From positions 3,174,501-3,238,500 of the forward strand of contig CANXME010002010.1 in NCBI GenBank assembly GCA_948144175.1: a stretch of 64,000 nt of DNA, read 5' to 3'. Below the pieces are notes generated by a model. It was not told the DNA's origin and searched no databases. It saw only the letters and a list, made by a program, of their open reading frames with translations. The stretch's first letter is position 1. Each line of letters begins with the position of its first letter. Source of the stretch: Closterium sp. NIES-65 (lineage: Eukaryota; Streptophyta; Zygnematophyceae; Desmidiales; Closteriaceae). This document shows positions 9,640 to 19,010 of the stretch, one piece after another. The position numbers were made by a program, and so were the translations under genes.

Positions 9640-11806
9640 GGCATTAGGCCAAACATAGTGCAGCAGCGCTGATGATCACAAGGATGAAGTGCCTTGATGA
9701 ATGTATCAGCATTATTGGCCCGAGTGGCCACGTAAGCAAGACCAAGCTATCCACGCTGTTGCAACTCTCGAGCAAAGAAGTAACGTAGAGCGATGTGCTT
9801 TGTTCTGTGCTCCAGTCTGTGCTCTTGACACAAGGCAATTGCAGCCTTGTTGTCAACGTACAGAACTGGAGGAGAACGAGGCCGCTCTCCCAAGCCGGTC
9901 AGCAGGTAGGTGAGCTAGCGTAACTTCTGTGCAGCCATGGATGTGGCGTAGACCTCAGCCTCACAACTGGAGCTGAGAACAGAAGACGAGTGCGTAGACC
10001 GCCAAGAAACAAAGCCGGAGCCAAGGCTGAACGAGTAACCCTGAGACGACCGCTGTGTAGTCTGGTTGTCCGAAGCGTCTTAGTGTCCAGTGAGGACAAC
10101 TGGACCCCACCCTCCAAGCACGAGCCCCATGCCCAATGTACTGCACAAGTAACGCAATACCCTCTTCGCAGCATCCCAGTGCACCTTTCGGTGCCTACCA
10201 GGAGCCACATAGCGTGCCAGAAGGCCAAGAGGGTACGCAAGGTCAGGACGAGTGCAAGTCATCAGGTACATGAGGCAGCCCACCAGCTCTGGGTACAAGC
10301 CACACGGCTCTACGGACTCGTCCGAAGGTGGAGCTGAGAGCGAGTGATCGGTAGCCAGAGGAGTGGACTGTGGCGCGGACCAAGTGAAGTCGAAGCGCTC
10401 AAGGACCTGGTGCACCATGTGTGAGTGAGTCAAGGTGATGGTGCGTCGTGCTCTGTCCCAGGTGATCTGCAAGCCAAGATAGCTGCGCAACTCACCCAGG
10501 TCAGTGCACGTGTGTCTCTTCTGCAGATCCAACTTCACAAGGGTCAGTGCCTCGGTGTCGGCAGTGGCAAAAATCAAGTCGTCGACGTACACGAGGATGT
10601 AGAATGGCGGCAGCGAAGTGTTGGTGCGCAGAAACAGCGACAGGTCTGCAGTCGAAGGAGCAAACCCAAGTGCCGAAGTGTCGTCCTCAATGTGTCGTGC
10701 CACTCACAAGGCGCCTGGCGGAGGCCGTAGACTGGCCGTCGGAGGCTCCACTGGGTACCTGCAGGAAACGACCCAGTGATGTTAGGTGGACGGCGCAGCG
10801 AGATCTCCTCGTGCAAGCTGCCGTGTAGGAAAGCTGTGCTGAAGTTAAGAGAATGAAGCTCGTAGTCACGCTGAGCGGCAATGTGCAGCAGCACCCGAAG
10901 AGTGGTCATCTTCGAGGTAGGGGAGAAGGTCTGGAAGAAGTCAACTCCCTGTCCTTGACTAAAGCCTTGTGCAACGTAACGAGCCTTGAAGACAGACGGA
11001 GAACCCGGCGGCCACTTCACCCTGAAAATCCACATGCCATTGACTACGTTCGCCCAAGGAGGGGGAACTGCGTCGACGTAGGTGCCTGTGGACTTCCAGG
11101 ATGCCATCTCTGCGTCCATGGCTATCTGCCACTGAGAGGAGTCCTCACCCGCGATCGCCTTAGCGTAAGAGCACGGGGTCGGGATGTCTAGTGCATCCGG
11201 GTCTCCCTCAGGGGCAAGCAGCATGGCCACGAGATGAGGTGCAGCGGCTACAAGACACTCGAAGTCCTCCTGCGTGTCCTCAAGGACGTCCGTGCCAAGA
11301 ACACACTCACCCCCGACGGATGGAGGACAGACAGACTCAGACTCAGCAACAAGACTAGCAGCGTAGTCGAGACGACAAGCAGCAGCAAAGTCAACAAGCT
11401 CAGCGACTAAGGCAGACGCAGCGGCAGACTCAAACGAAGGGTCAGTGACAACAGTGGCTAAGAGATACGTAACAGTAGGACTGGCAGTACGAACCAGGTC
11501 AGACTCAGGGTCCTGAACGTGCGGAAGAGAGGACGTAGGAGGAGACGGCAGAGGAACACGCTGTGGAACATAGGAAGGACGAAGTGCCATAGTGTGCGTG
11601 CCAGGGACAAGAGGAGGACGCTCACGAGGAACACGACGACCAGTGCGACCAGCGCGAACAGGCGAGGCAGGACGAGATGCAGGCTCACGACGCTCAGTAA
11701 GACCTCCTGTTTGCTCAGTGTAAGGAGAGGGAGCACGCAATGGGGAGCCTGGCTGTAACGGGAGACCAGTAGAAGACGGGAGACTAAGAACCTGGCAAAC
11801 CACCAT
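9640..11806 (-). pseudogene. Element D RT and RNase H region
   Basis: Minus strand. RT begins near 11200 (MDAEMASWKSTGTYVDAV), continues through the block DYELHSLNFSTAFLHGSLH (about 10820) and the YVDD active site (about 10580), and grades into RNase H (GHADAS-like and CEAEVYAT-like blocks, about 10090-9650). Upstream, 11210-11800 is the Ser/Pro-rich part of the integrase-RT linker. Close kin of the RT in G, H, I, K and P. Several breaks. Confidence 0.88.
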
Positions 11807-12372
11807 GCCAGGCGGCGGTAGAGACGACGGTGACGGCGGAGCGAAGAACAGACGCGGCGGTGCAGCACCACCAGTACCAGCTCCTCCAGCACCAGCACCT
11901 CCATTACTAGTACCAACAGCTCCAGGGTCTCCAACAGCTCCAGAAACTCCAGCTCAAGCACCTCCAACTCCCGGGTCACCAGCTCCAGCGCCTACTGCTC
12001 CAAGGCCTCCAGCTCCAGAGTCCGCAGCACCACCAGCTCCGGCCGCTCCAGTACCTCCAGCTCCCGCGCCTCCAGCCGTAGCGCCTCGAGCCCCAGCAGC
12101 GCCACTCCGAAGGCGGCAATGCTGAGTGTACCACTCGCGTAGCTGCTGCGGCGAGAGAGGACCTCCAGAACCTCCAGGACGAGCACCTCCAGGACTAGCA
12201 GTGCCAGCTCCACCAGCACCACTAGTACCGACAGTACCACCAGCTCCGGTAGCTCCAGTACCTCCTGTACAAGCACCTCCGGGACCAGCAACTCCAGCAC
12301 CTCTAGTACCTCCAGTAGCAGTAGCACCACCAGCTCCGGCAGCACTAGTGCCTCCAGGACTAGCACCTCCGG

Positions 12373-12502
12373 TGTGGAAGTTTAGAAGAAAGAAGAGGGA
12401 TTGCACTAGCAAGAATGGGGATACAAATAGCAAACCCTAGAAGGGTTGTACTCGCTATAGAGCACCCCACTACAGGCTAGAGCATAAGATAACATTCTGA
12501 CA
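12373..12502 (-). repeat. Element E 3' LTR
   Basis: 130 bp, TGTCAGAATG ... ACTTCCACA in sense orientation, identical by eye to 13813-13942. Confidence 0.93.
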
Positions 12503-12639
12503 CACCCCCATAGCCAAAGTGGGGTGAAATCAGCAGAGCAAGCAAAGCAGTACAAGCTCAGGGTGGATCACAATGTCACCACACATTCTGAGCACAAGTT
12601 CAAGAAGCAATAGTTTAAAGGGTACAGTTATGAGCAAAG

Positions 12640-13140
12640 CTAGTGGTAGTCACAACGGGCAAGCGAGGAGGAGGACAGAGAGTGAGAGGAGAGGAGATAG
12701 GAGGCGACGGCTGAAGCTGCAGACACACGGGCAACAGGAGGCAGACTGGCACAGCGGCTACCGGACGAAGTCCCCGGAATACAGGAGTAACAGGCCCCGC
12801 GGCTAAAGTAGCGGCAGACGAGCAACGGACCCACGGGCGGCTGGCACAGCTGGCTACGACTGGGCTACCGGACGAAGTCCCCGGAACATAGGTGCTGCTG
12901 GCGACACGACGGCAACCTCCATACAGCTTCCCCAAACTATCCCACTCCCCCTGGCACACACCCGCTGCTACACCGCTAGCTCCACTCCCACGCACCCCCC
13001 TTAAACCCTAAACCCCAGTCTCCCACACATCCACCCCCCTCAGCGACAGCTGCAGCAGTGGGAGACAAAGGAGGAGGAGGAGCAAAGGGAGGAATGCAAA
13101 AATGCCACCCCCATACTCGCCACTCCCCAAACCCTAACAC
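12640..13140 (-). other. Element E core without gag or pol
   Basis: Contains two copies of GCTACCGGACGAAGTCCCCG (about 12758 and 12862). A segment around 13045-13090 (AGCTGCAGCAGTGGGA followed by a purine-rich run) is also found in element M near 47270. No protein family is recognised; a 126-codon open frame on the minus strand (12615-12995) has no known match to me. The core may carry signals for packaging or may be captured sequence. Confidence 0.6.
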
Positions 13141-13178
13141 AGGCAGGGCGGGATGGCGGGTAGGGAGGTTACGGGGGA

Positions 13179-13204
13179 GGGGGGGGGGGGGGGGGGGGGG
13201 GGGG
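13179..13204. repeat. Uninterrupted run of 26 G
   Basis: A G homopolymer on the plus strand (C-run in E's transcript) separates E's core from its minisatellite leader. Its length may be uncertain in the assembly. Confidence 0.9.
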
Positions 13205-13770
13205 CCGACGCGCGGCCTCCCAGGGCGCCAAGACAGGCAGCAGAAGGGGCGGCGCTCGCCCCCGGCCCCCGAGGGTCGCCTCGACAGGCGACGGGAAAAG
13301 GGGCCGCAGGCGGGGCCGGGGCCGGGGCGCAGGTAGGGCGATGGGGCCGGGGCGCAGGTAGGGCGTCGGGGCCGGGGCTGCAGGCGGGGCTGGGGCCGGG
13401 GCGCAGGTAGGGCGACGGGGCCGAGGCGCGTGCCCTCGGTGCGCCGCGACGGGTCCCCGTCGCCCGTCGCGGCGCCTCCAGAGGGCGACGAGGCGAACGA
13501 CGGGGCAGAAGCCCGCCGCGCGCCTCGGGGCGCACAGCGGGCAGAGAACCGCCGCGCGCCTCGGGGCGCACGGCGGGCAGAAAACCGCCGCGCGCCTCGG
13601 GGTGCACGGCGGGCAGAAAACTGCCGCGCACCTCGGGGCGCACGGCGGGCAGAAAACTGCCGCGCGCCTCGGGGCGCACGGCGGGAAGAAAAAGTGCCGC
13701 ACGCCAGGGGGCGTGCGGCTCAGAGAGTAGTGAAAGGTAGTTGCAGCGGAAGCGAGGAGGTGGTAACCCA
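13205..13770 (-). repeat. Element E leader with 36-bp minisatellite
   Basis: A GC-rich leader. At about 13500-13690 there are roughly five tandem units of 36 bp, each holding CGCACGGCGGGCAGAAAAC and CCTCGGGG. Because 36 is divisible by three, frames stay open across it on both strands (12-residue peptide repeats); I do not take these as genes. Element M has a 36-bp repeat of the same design. Confidence 0.85.
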
Positions 13771-13779
13771 CCCACAGGA

Positions 13780-13797
13780 TCGATCCAAGGGGATCGA
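13780..13797 (-). promoter_or_regulatory. Element E post-PBS hairpin
   Basis: A perfect 7-bp stem TCGATCC/GGATCGA with a 4-base loop, placed a few bases from the primer-binding site. The same position holds a different but equally paired stem in the other short-LTR elements. Confidence 0.75.
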
Positions 13798-13812
13798 CCT
13801 GCTCTGATAGCA

Positions 13813-13942
13813 TGTGGAAGTTTAGAAGAAAGAAGAGGGATTGCACTAGCAAGAATGGGGATACAAATAGCAAACCCTAGAAGGGTTGTACTCGCTATAG
13901 AGCACCCCACTACAGGCTAGAGCATAAGATAACATTCTGACA
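13813..13942 (-). repeat. Element E 5' LTR
   Basis: Identical by eye to 12373-12502; followed outside by TCCGG. Confidence 0.93.
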
Positions 13943-14470
13943 TCCGGGACCAGTAGCTCTAGCACCTCCAGCAACAGCAGCACCACCACCAGCTCCAGCA
14001 GCTCCAGTACCTCCGATACCAGCACCTCCGGGACTAGCAGCTCCAGCACCTCGAGCAGCACCACCACCACCACCAGCTCCAGTAGCTCCAGAAACTCCAC
14101 TACCTCCAGCACCTCCAGCACTAGCAGCACCACCAGCTCTGGCAGCTCCAGTGCCACCAGCACGAGCACTTGTGCGAATGACGTATGGAACAGCAATTAG
14201 TACTCCAAGTCCCCCCACTCTGAGCGTACCACTCACGAAGCTGCTGGGGCGTAAGGGTCTCGTGCAGACGCCGCAGCAGCTGCATCTGGTCATCGCCGGA
14301 AACTCCGCACCGAACAGCTCCACCGCGACTGCCACTACGACCACCGCCACCACTCCAGCTGCTGTCACCACCACCGTCACCGCTTCGACCGCTACCACGA
14401 AGAGAAGTCACAACGCGCCAAGTAAGGAGGCGTGCAACCAGTAGGACAGCACGGAGGGAAGGCAATAGCA

Positions 14471-15480
14471 CGAGTAGCAGCAGCAGCAGTAAGAGCAGCA
14501 GAGCGGCTCGGTGAGGCTAGGCTGCAGGATATCCAGCACTCCTAGTAGCACCTCCACTAGCAGCAGCAGTAGCACGAGCAGCAGGGTGGATCGGGTTGGA
14601 CAGGGCAGCCCGGGCTGGGCGGTGCGACTCGACGTGGGCGACGCGGGCAGCAGGGCGCGTGCTGTATAGGGCAGCAGGGTGCGCGCTGTGCAGGGAAGCA
14701 GGGCGCGATGTGCGAGATGCAGCAGGGCGCGACGCGCGGGCAACAGGGCGTGGCGCGCGGGCTGCAGCAGGGCGCGACGCGCGGGGCAGCAGGGCGTGAC
14801 GCGCGAGCTGCAGCAGGGTGCGACGTGCGGGGGGCAGCAAGGCGCAACGCGCGGGGCAGCAGGGCGCGACGCGCGGGCTGCAGCAGAGCGCGACGCGCGG
14901 GCTGCAGCAGGGCGCGACGTGCGGGGCAGCAGGGCGCGACGCGCTGGCTGCAACAGGGCGCGATGAGCAGGGCAGCAGAGCGCGACACGTGGGCTGCCGT
15001 AGGGCGCGACGCGAACGGCAGCAGGGCGCAACAGGCAGGGCAGCCGTAGGGCGCGACGCGCAAGGCAGCAGGGCGCGAGGCGCAAGGAAGCAGGGCGCGA
15101 CACGCAAGGCAGCAGGGCGCTTCGTGCGGGCTGCAGCAGGGCGCGACGCGCAGGGCAGCAAAGCGCGAGCTGCAGCATGACGCGGGGCAGGGCAAGGCGT
15201 GCGCGGGGCAGCGCGACGCGGGGCAGGTTAGGGCGTGCGCAGGGCAGCGCGACGCGGGGCAGGGCAGGGCGTGCGCGGGGCAGCGCGACGCGGGGCAAAG
15301 CAGGGCGTACGCGTGGCAGCGCGACGCGGGGTTGAGCAGGGCGTACGCGGGGGAGCGCGACGCAAGGCAGGGCAGGGTAAGGGGTGCGCTGACGGCGCAG
15401 TGCAGTGTAGGGCGTGGGGTAACGCGGTAACCGTAGTCGGCCACTATGTAACGGTGGGCCCGAAAAAAACGGTCCTACGG
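14471..15480 (-). repeat. Element D leader with GC-rich minisatellite
   Basis: A tandem array at about 14640-15400 built on GGGCAGCAGGGCGCGACGCG. Long open frames on both strands are repeat artefacts. At 15471-15483 next to the primer-binding site is the hairpin GGTCC-TAC-GGACC, the counterpart of the stem in its relatives. Confidence 0.82.
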
Positions 15481-15499
15481 ACCTACTGCTCTGATACCA

Positions 15500-15631
15500 T
15501 GTCCGAAACTAATGAGCAGGAATGATTGCATTGACATCAAACTAAGTATAATTATAACCCTAATTGGGTTGTACCCCATATAGGCTACCCCACTACAGCC
15601 TACACAACATAAGTAGCATTATAGTTTGACA
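15500..15631 (-). repeat. Element D 5' LTR
   Basis: 132 bp with the canonical primer-binding site TGGTATCAGAGCAG directly inside it (minus strand, about 15486-15499) and GTCGC outside. Confidence 0.93.
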
Positions 15632-15636
15632 GTCGC

Positions 15637-16537
15637 TTCAGTTCTTCTGACTCCTCGTCTTCGTACCCGATAAGATCTGCGCATGTATCGTACATGAATG
15701 ATTACTCATAATGTTGATATATCCTGCTAGTCCAATGGTTCCGGTTCTGCTATTCTGACAATTTCCTTTCCAAATTTGAGCTGGATGGTGCGTTCAGGTA
15801 CATTTAAAAAATATATGGTTTATGAGCTACCATGTACAGACGAGAATTTACACGGAAGAAAAACTCAAAGGATGTTTATGTAATATATTTTGCTAAACTG
15901 CACATCAGTAATCTGACGTGACCTTATAACCGTGGTTGATACCAACGGTTCCACAGTTTTTCAGGAGAGAGCGCACCTGAACAAACCGGAGCGCATGCTA
16001 GCACAGTAAATCTGCTGATCTTCACTACGCTGCCCACTCAGCAACATTGCACCACAGAACTTGGCATGCCGCCGACCCCTGAGCCAGGTGGGGTTCGGAC
16101 TTTCTACTTTTCCGTCATGCAATCCCCGCACCTGGGGGCAAGGTTCGAGTCGCTGTTGTAAATCAGGAAATCATGTGGGGAGATGGATGCAAGATTGCCT
16201 TCCCACTGGATGGAATTGTTCCATCATCCGGGGCGCCTTCACAGGTGGTCTGGTGTGGGCAGGCATTCGTGGAAATAACCGAGGCGCATCTGGTCATGGG
16301 GTGGTCACTGTTATTGTGGTGATGGCGGTGAGTCGAGCATGCCAGGGTGTGCTGTTGTTGAGGTCACGCATGCAGTGCAGTCCCCCTCCCACTGTTCTGC
16401 AGCACACATATCTTCTTCAAAACCTCCCCATTAGCTGAGTTACACAATCACGCACAGTACAGTAGTGTGTCAGGACTTTTGAGCCACAGCTTCAACACAC
16501 AGGTCTTCCAAGACCAGTCCAAGCACTTTGATACCTA
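15637..16537. other. Host sequence upstream of the membrane-protein gene
   Basis: No element ends or retroelement coding matches. Base composition is mixed and lower in GC than the elements. It may hold the promoter and 5' untranslated region of the gene at 16538, but I see no clear TATA box or initiator. An open frame at 16061-16438 lacks recognisable features. Confidence 0.5.
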
Positions 16538-18032
16538 ATGCTTGCTTTAAGTGCCTCGCGTGCAGCGGGACTTCACAGCATGGATCCATACCAGGTCGGA
16601 CCGATTCTAACAAGCTCCACTAAGGTTGCGCCGTGTGACTTGCAGTCTCACAACTTGGCGTCTGGCACGGCTCCGCTAGCGACATTCGCGGCGCTGTCGC
16701 ACGACATATCGTCGTCCGTGGCGTCCATCCTGCTCTCCACCACCAGCGCCGCCATCCATCCGCACCTCTTCCAAGCATGGAGCTTTCCGCCCAGTCCCCG
16801 CTCCGCGCGCGGGGAACTTACTCCCGATGATATCACCTACGTCGCAGCCACATCTGCGCTCAAGGAGGCGCCGCTCGTGGCAGCAGCGGGCGTGGATGAC
16901 AGAGTAGACGGAGGAGCTTCCGGGTACCCGGAGGACGAACAGCTGCCGGCCCTTCTGGGCGTCAGCTGGTGCGGGGGGCAGCAGCCGGGGGAAGCGGAGG
17001 TGCTGAAGCAGCCGGCGCAGCGGAGCATCAGCCCCACCCGAGAGCGTAGAAAGGCCGCCCCCCCCAGTCCTACCTCCAACCTCCTGCGCTGCAGTTCCGA
17101 TCGCACCTCGGCATCGCACCACTTGTACAACGCGATGGCTTCACCCTACTCTCAGGGGCAGCACGCACGGTGCGACCCGCAGAATGGGGCACCCAGCGCG
17201 ACCAAGGAACCCTCGTCTAGTCCCACGCATCACAGTCCCACAGCCGCTTCCCGTGGCGGTGCCGACATTCCTCGCAACGCATACCCCTCGCCCCTCGCTG
17301 CCCCTGGTGTGCCCCATTTGTTTTCCGCCAAGCCCCCTCGTCCTCCGCGGCACGGCAGCAAGGCGGCAAGCAGAGCCTTGCGAGGTGGCGAGTCAAGAAA
17401 GGCGTCCGCAGGAGGCGCAGGTCGGTTGAGCCGTCTCATGGGCGGGCGGCGGAAGGCGAGCGGGGAGGCTGCGGTGATGATGCCGCTGATTATCCTGCTG
17501 CTCGTGCTCTTCCTCGTGCTTACCATAGTCCAAGGTACGTCCGCCATTCTCCGTTATCGTTCATAATGGCGGAGCAGGAATCCCTTCCACAGAACCGCTG
17601 GAGGCTTAGCGTCCATCGGGACGAGGGCGGCGATTGTAACGCACCTTACATGGTCTCCCCCATTGTCTTTCCCGTGCAGGCGTGCTGTCAACTGAGCAGG
17701 CGAGACGAATCCTCACGGATCCGACACCCCGCGCGCAAAATCTTACTGGACTGACGTGGCACGACCTGGTTGGCCAACGGTGGAACGGGAGTAACAATAG
17801 CACATCGTCGTCGTCGCACGATCTATATGACATGTCGGGTTCATCTTCTATCAGCATGAACCGCAAGTTGGGCGGTTCACCTCCCTACGTAACGTCTCGC
17901 GTTAAGCAGTCCCTGGAGCACAACCCTCCGCACACTCTAGGGCAGCAGGCGAAGCTGAGTCTGGCTGGGATGGCGGAGCTGAGTCGGCTGAAGCATGTGG
18001 CCACATGGCCGCTCAGACGACTGCTCCGCTGA
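16538..18032 (+). CDS. Probable host gene: type II single-pass membrane protein, one intron
   Basis: Two open stretches join across a GT-AG intron (17535-17679) with an AAG/GTACGT donor and a pyrimidine-rich GTGCAG acceptor. The frame is kept, giving about 449 residues. The N-terminal 310 residues are rich in Ser, Pro, Ala and Arg and look disordered. Residues about 312-332 form one strong hydrophobic segment (MMPLIILLLVLFLVLTIV). The 117-residue tail starts QGVLSTEQARRIL and has four N-glycosylation sequons (NLT, NGS, NNS, NST). Basic residues before the membrane segment and sequons after it fit a type II protein with its C-terminus in the ER/Golgi lumen. This layout is typical of glycosyltransferase stems, but no catalytic domain is seen and I do not recognise the family. 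An in-frame stop at 16529 precedes the first ATG; ATG 16580 (residue 15) has the better context (A at -3, G at +4). It is the only likely host gene in the window. Confidence 0.6.
17535..17679 (+). other. Intron of the host membrane-protein gene
   Basis: 145 bp, GTACGT at the start and a CCCCCATTGTCTTTCCCGTG pyrimidine-rich run before the final CAG. Removing it keeps the reading frame and joins the membrane segment to the glycosylation-site-rich tail. Reading through instead would end after ten more residues. Confidence 0.65.
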
Positions 18033-18606
18033 GTCTCACCACAAGCCCCAGAAATACTCATCCCAGTTCCAGCCTTGTGGGCTACATATTCTCTACAAAT
18101 GGCTTTTGGCTATGCCCGGGCACTTATGGCATGTGCGCTAAAAAGCGCTACTAGCCTTGTACTAAATTGTTATACCCTACTGTATATTGTTCAGGGATGA
18201 TACAAGGTACATCTTTGCAAAATTTAGGACTGGAAGCTAGAAGGTGGAAGCTATGATATTTTCTGACTGCAGAGAAACCCAAATTCGTGCATACACTGGT
18301 GCGGTGATAGCGAAACTCAAATGCCTGGTAACTATTCTTGGTGTTTGCAGACAATTACGCATTACTCTAAGGAAAATTCTTTTTCCTTACTTCGCGTCCC
18401 CACTCAGTGCGTACACCACTGTAGCACCACAGTCAGCACCGTTACCACCAATCCTCGCATCGACAATCCTCCCGCCACCTTCCCACGTCGCACCCCGACC
18501 TCACGGCTAGGCGGGTTACCCGCGCTCCAGACCTCCGCTTCCACATTTCCCCAGACCTCAGTCCCGGGCCCGTCGCGCGACAACCACAGTCCATTACCGT
18601 CACCCC
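18033..18606. other. Host sequence downstream of the gene
   Basis: Probably the 3' untranslated region and flank. A second donor/acceptor pair (AAGGTACAT near 18203, and ...CTGACTGCAG near 18273 or ...TTTGCAG near 18350) could mark a further intron beyond the stop codon. No gene is recognised. A small perfect inverted repeat GCGCT-AAAAA-GCGC-like lies near 18136-18150. Confidence 0.4.
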
Positions 18607-18661
18607 CCGGATATAAGCGCCACCCTAGGATAAGCGCCAGGCGCTTATAATTGGCATATGG
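18607..18661. repeat. Inverted-repeat cluster (left half), insertion site of G and H
   Basis: CCGGATATAAGCGCC (18607-18621) is the exact reverse complement of 54605-54619, on the far side of elements G and H. In between, ATAAGCGCC-A-GGCGCTTAT (18630-18648) is a perfect 9-bp hairpin. Before the insertions these lay within about 80 bp of each other, forming a fold-back cluster of TATAAGCGC words in alternating orientation. Possibly a worn MITE or another palindromic host repeat. Confidence 0.7.
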
Positions 18662-18780
18662 TGAGGAAAGTAGAACTAGAATGAATGACTAAGGAATGGA
18701 AGTGATACATATGCAACCCTAGAAATGTGTACCCCATATGGGCTACCCCACTATAGCCTACACAATATTATAATTTGACC
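18662..18780 (-). repeat. Element G 3' LTR
   Basis: 119 bp matching 26053-26173; the polypurine tract of the family (CACCCCCATAGGCAAAG on the plus strand) begins at 18781. Confidence 0.93.
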
Positions 18781-19010
18781 CACCCCCATAGGCAAAGTAG
18801 GGGAGAACAAAGGGTCACAAGACCAGTCAAGCAAAGCACACAAAGCTCAGGGTGGATCACAACGTCACCACACAGTCTGAGCACAAGGTCAAGGCCACAA
18901 GGCCAGTTCACATGCAAGAGTACACACATATATATATATATATATATGGCTAAAAAAACAAGAGCATGTATATATATATGTAAGAGTACAAACAAGGTCA
19001 AAGGGTGAGC
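18781..19010 (-). other. Element G 3' untranslated region
   Basis: Shared almost word for word with D, H, I, K and P (GTGATCCACCCTGAGC, GACTGGTCTTGTGACC on the minus strand). It carries AT dinucleotide runs near 18930-18950 and 18970-18982, as does the same region of element I. Confidence 0.85.

Larger units (their letters stand above)
12373..13942 (-). mobile_element. Element E: small non-autonomous short-LTR element nested in D
   Basis: 1,570 bp with 130-bp LTRs (12373-12502 and 13813-13942) that look identical, and the target duplication TCCGG (12368-12372 and 13943-13947). A primer-binding-like site (13802-13812) and the family polypurine tract (from 12503) are present. The first stretch inside the 3' LTR (about 12503-12640) matches the 3' untranslated region of elements D-K, so E derives from that family, but it holds no gag or pol. 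It must have been moved by another element's proteins. Identical LTRs mean it is the youngest insertion seen. Structurally it looks whole for a non-autonomous element. Confidence 0.93.
11807..14470 (-). pseudogene. Element D low-complexity linker/gag-like region (split by E)
   Basis: Apart from the nested element E, this is a long run of CTCCAGCACC-type repeats encoding Gly/Ala/Thr-rich or Leu/Val-rich peptide depending on frame. LSPQQLREWYTQ lies near 12145 and LTPQQLREWYAQ near 14240 on the minus strand. Relatives carry such a motif before the Gag zinc-binding segment and again between integrase and RT, so the two may be the gag and pol copies brought together by loss of what lay between. 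That reading is inference. Confidence 0.5.
9253..15631 (-). mobile_element. Element D: short-LTR copia, internally reduced, carries element E
   Basis: Bounded by 132-bp LTRs (9253-9384 and 15500-15631) and by a 5-bp target duplication GTCGC (9248-9252 and 15632-15636). The minus strand has a primer-binding site, a GC-rich minisatellite leader, a low-complexity region with SPQQLREW-like motifs, then RT and RNase H. I find no capsid, protease or integrase core, so D could not have moved by itself in its present form. The LTRs differ at about nine of 132 sites, making it the oldest datable insertion here. Element E (12373-13942) is nested in the low-complexity region. Broken, with many interruptions. 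Confidence 0.93.

Noticed and set aside
13134-13910. 258-codon minus-strand frame in element E, with overlapping long frames on the other strand
   Set aside because: It runs through a 36-bp minisatellite and a G homopolymer and enters the LTR. The frame is open only because the repeat period is a multiple of three and has no stops.
14408-15298. Several 200-300-codon Ala/Arg/Pro-rich frames in element D's leader
   Set aside because: All frames are open across the GGGCAGCAGGGCGCGACG-type repeat; composition is pure repeat translation.
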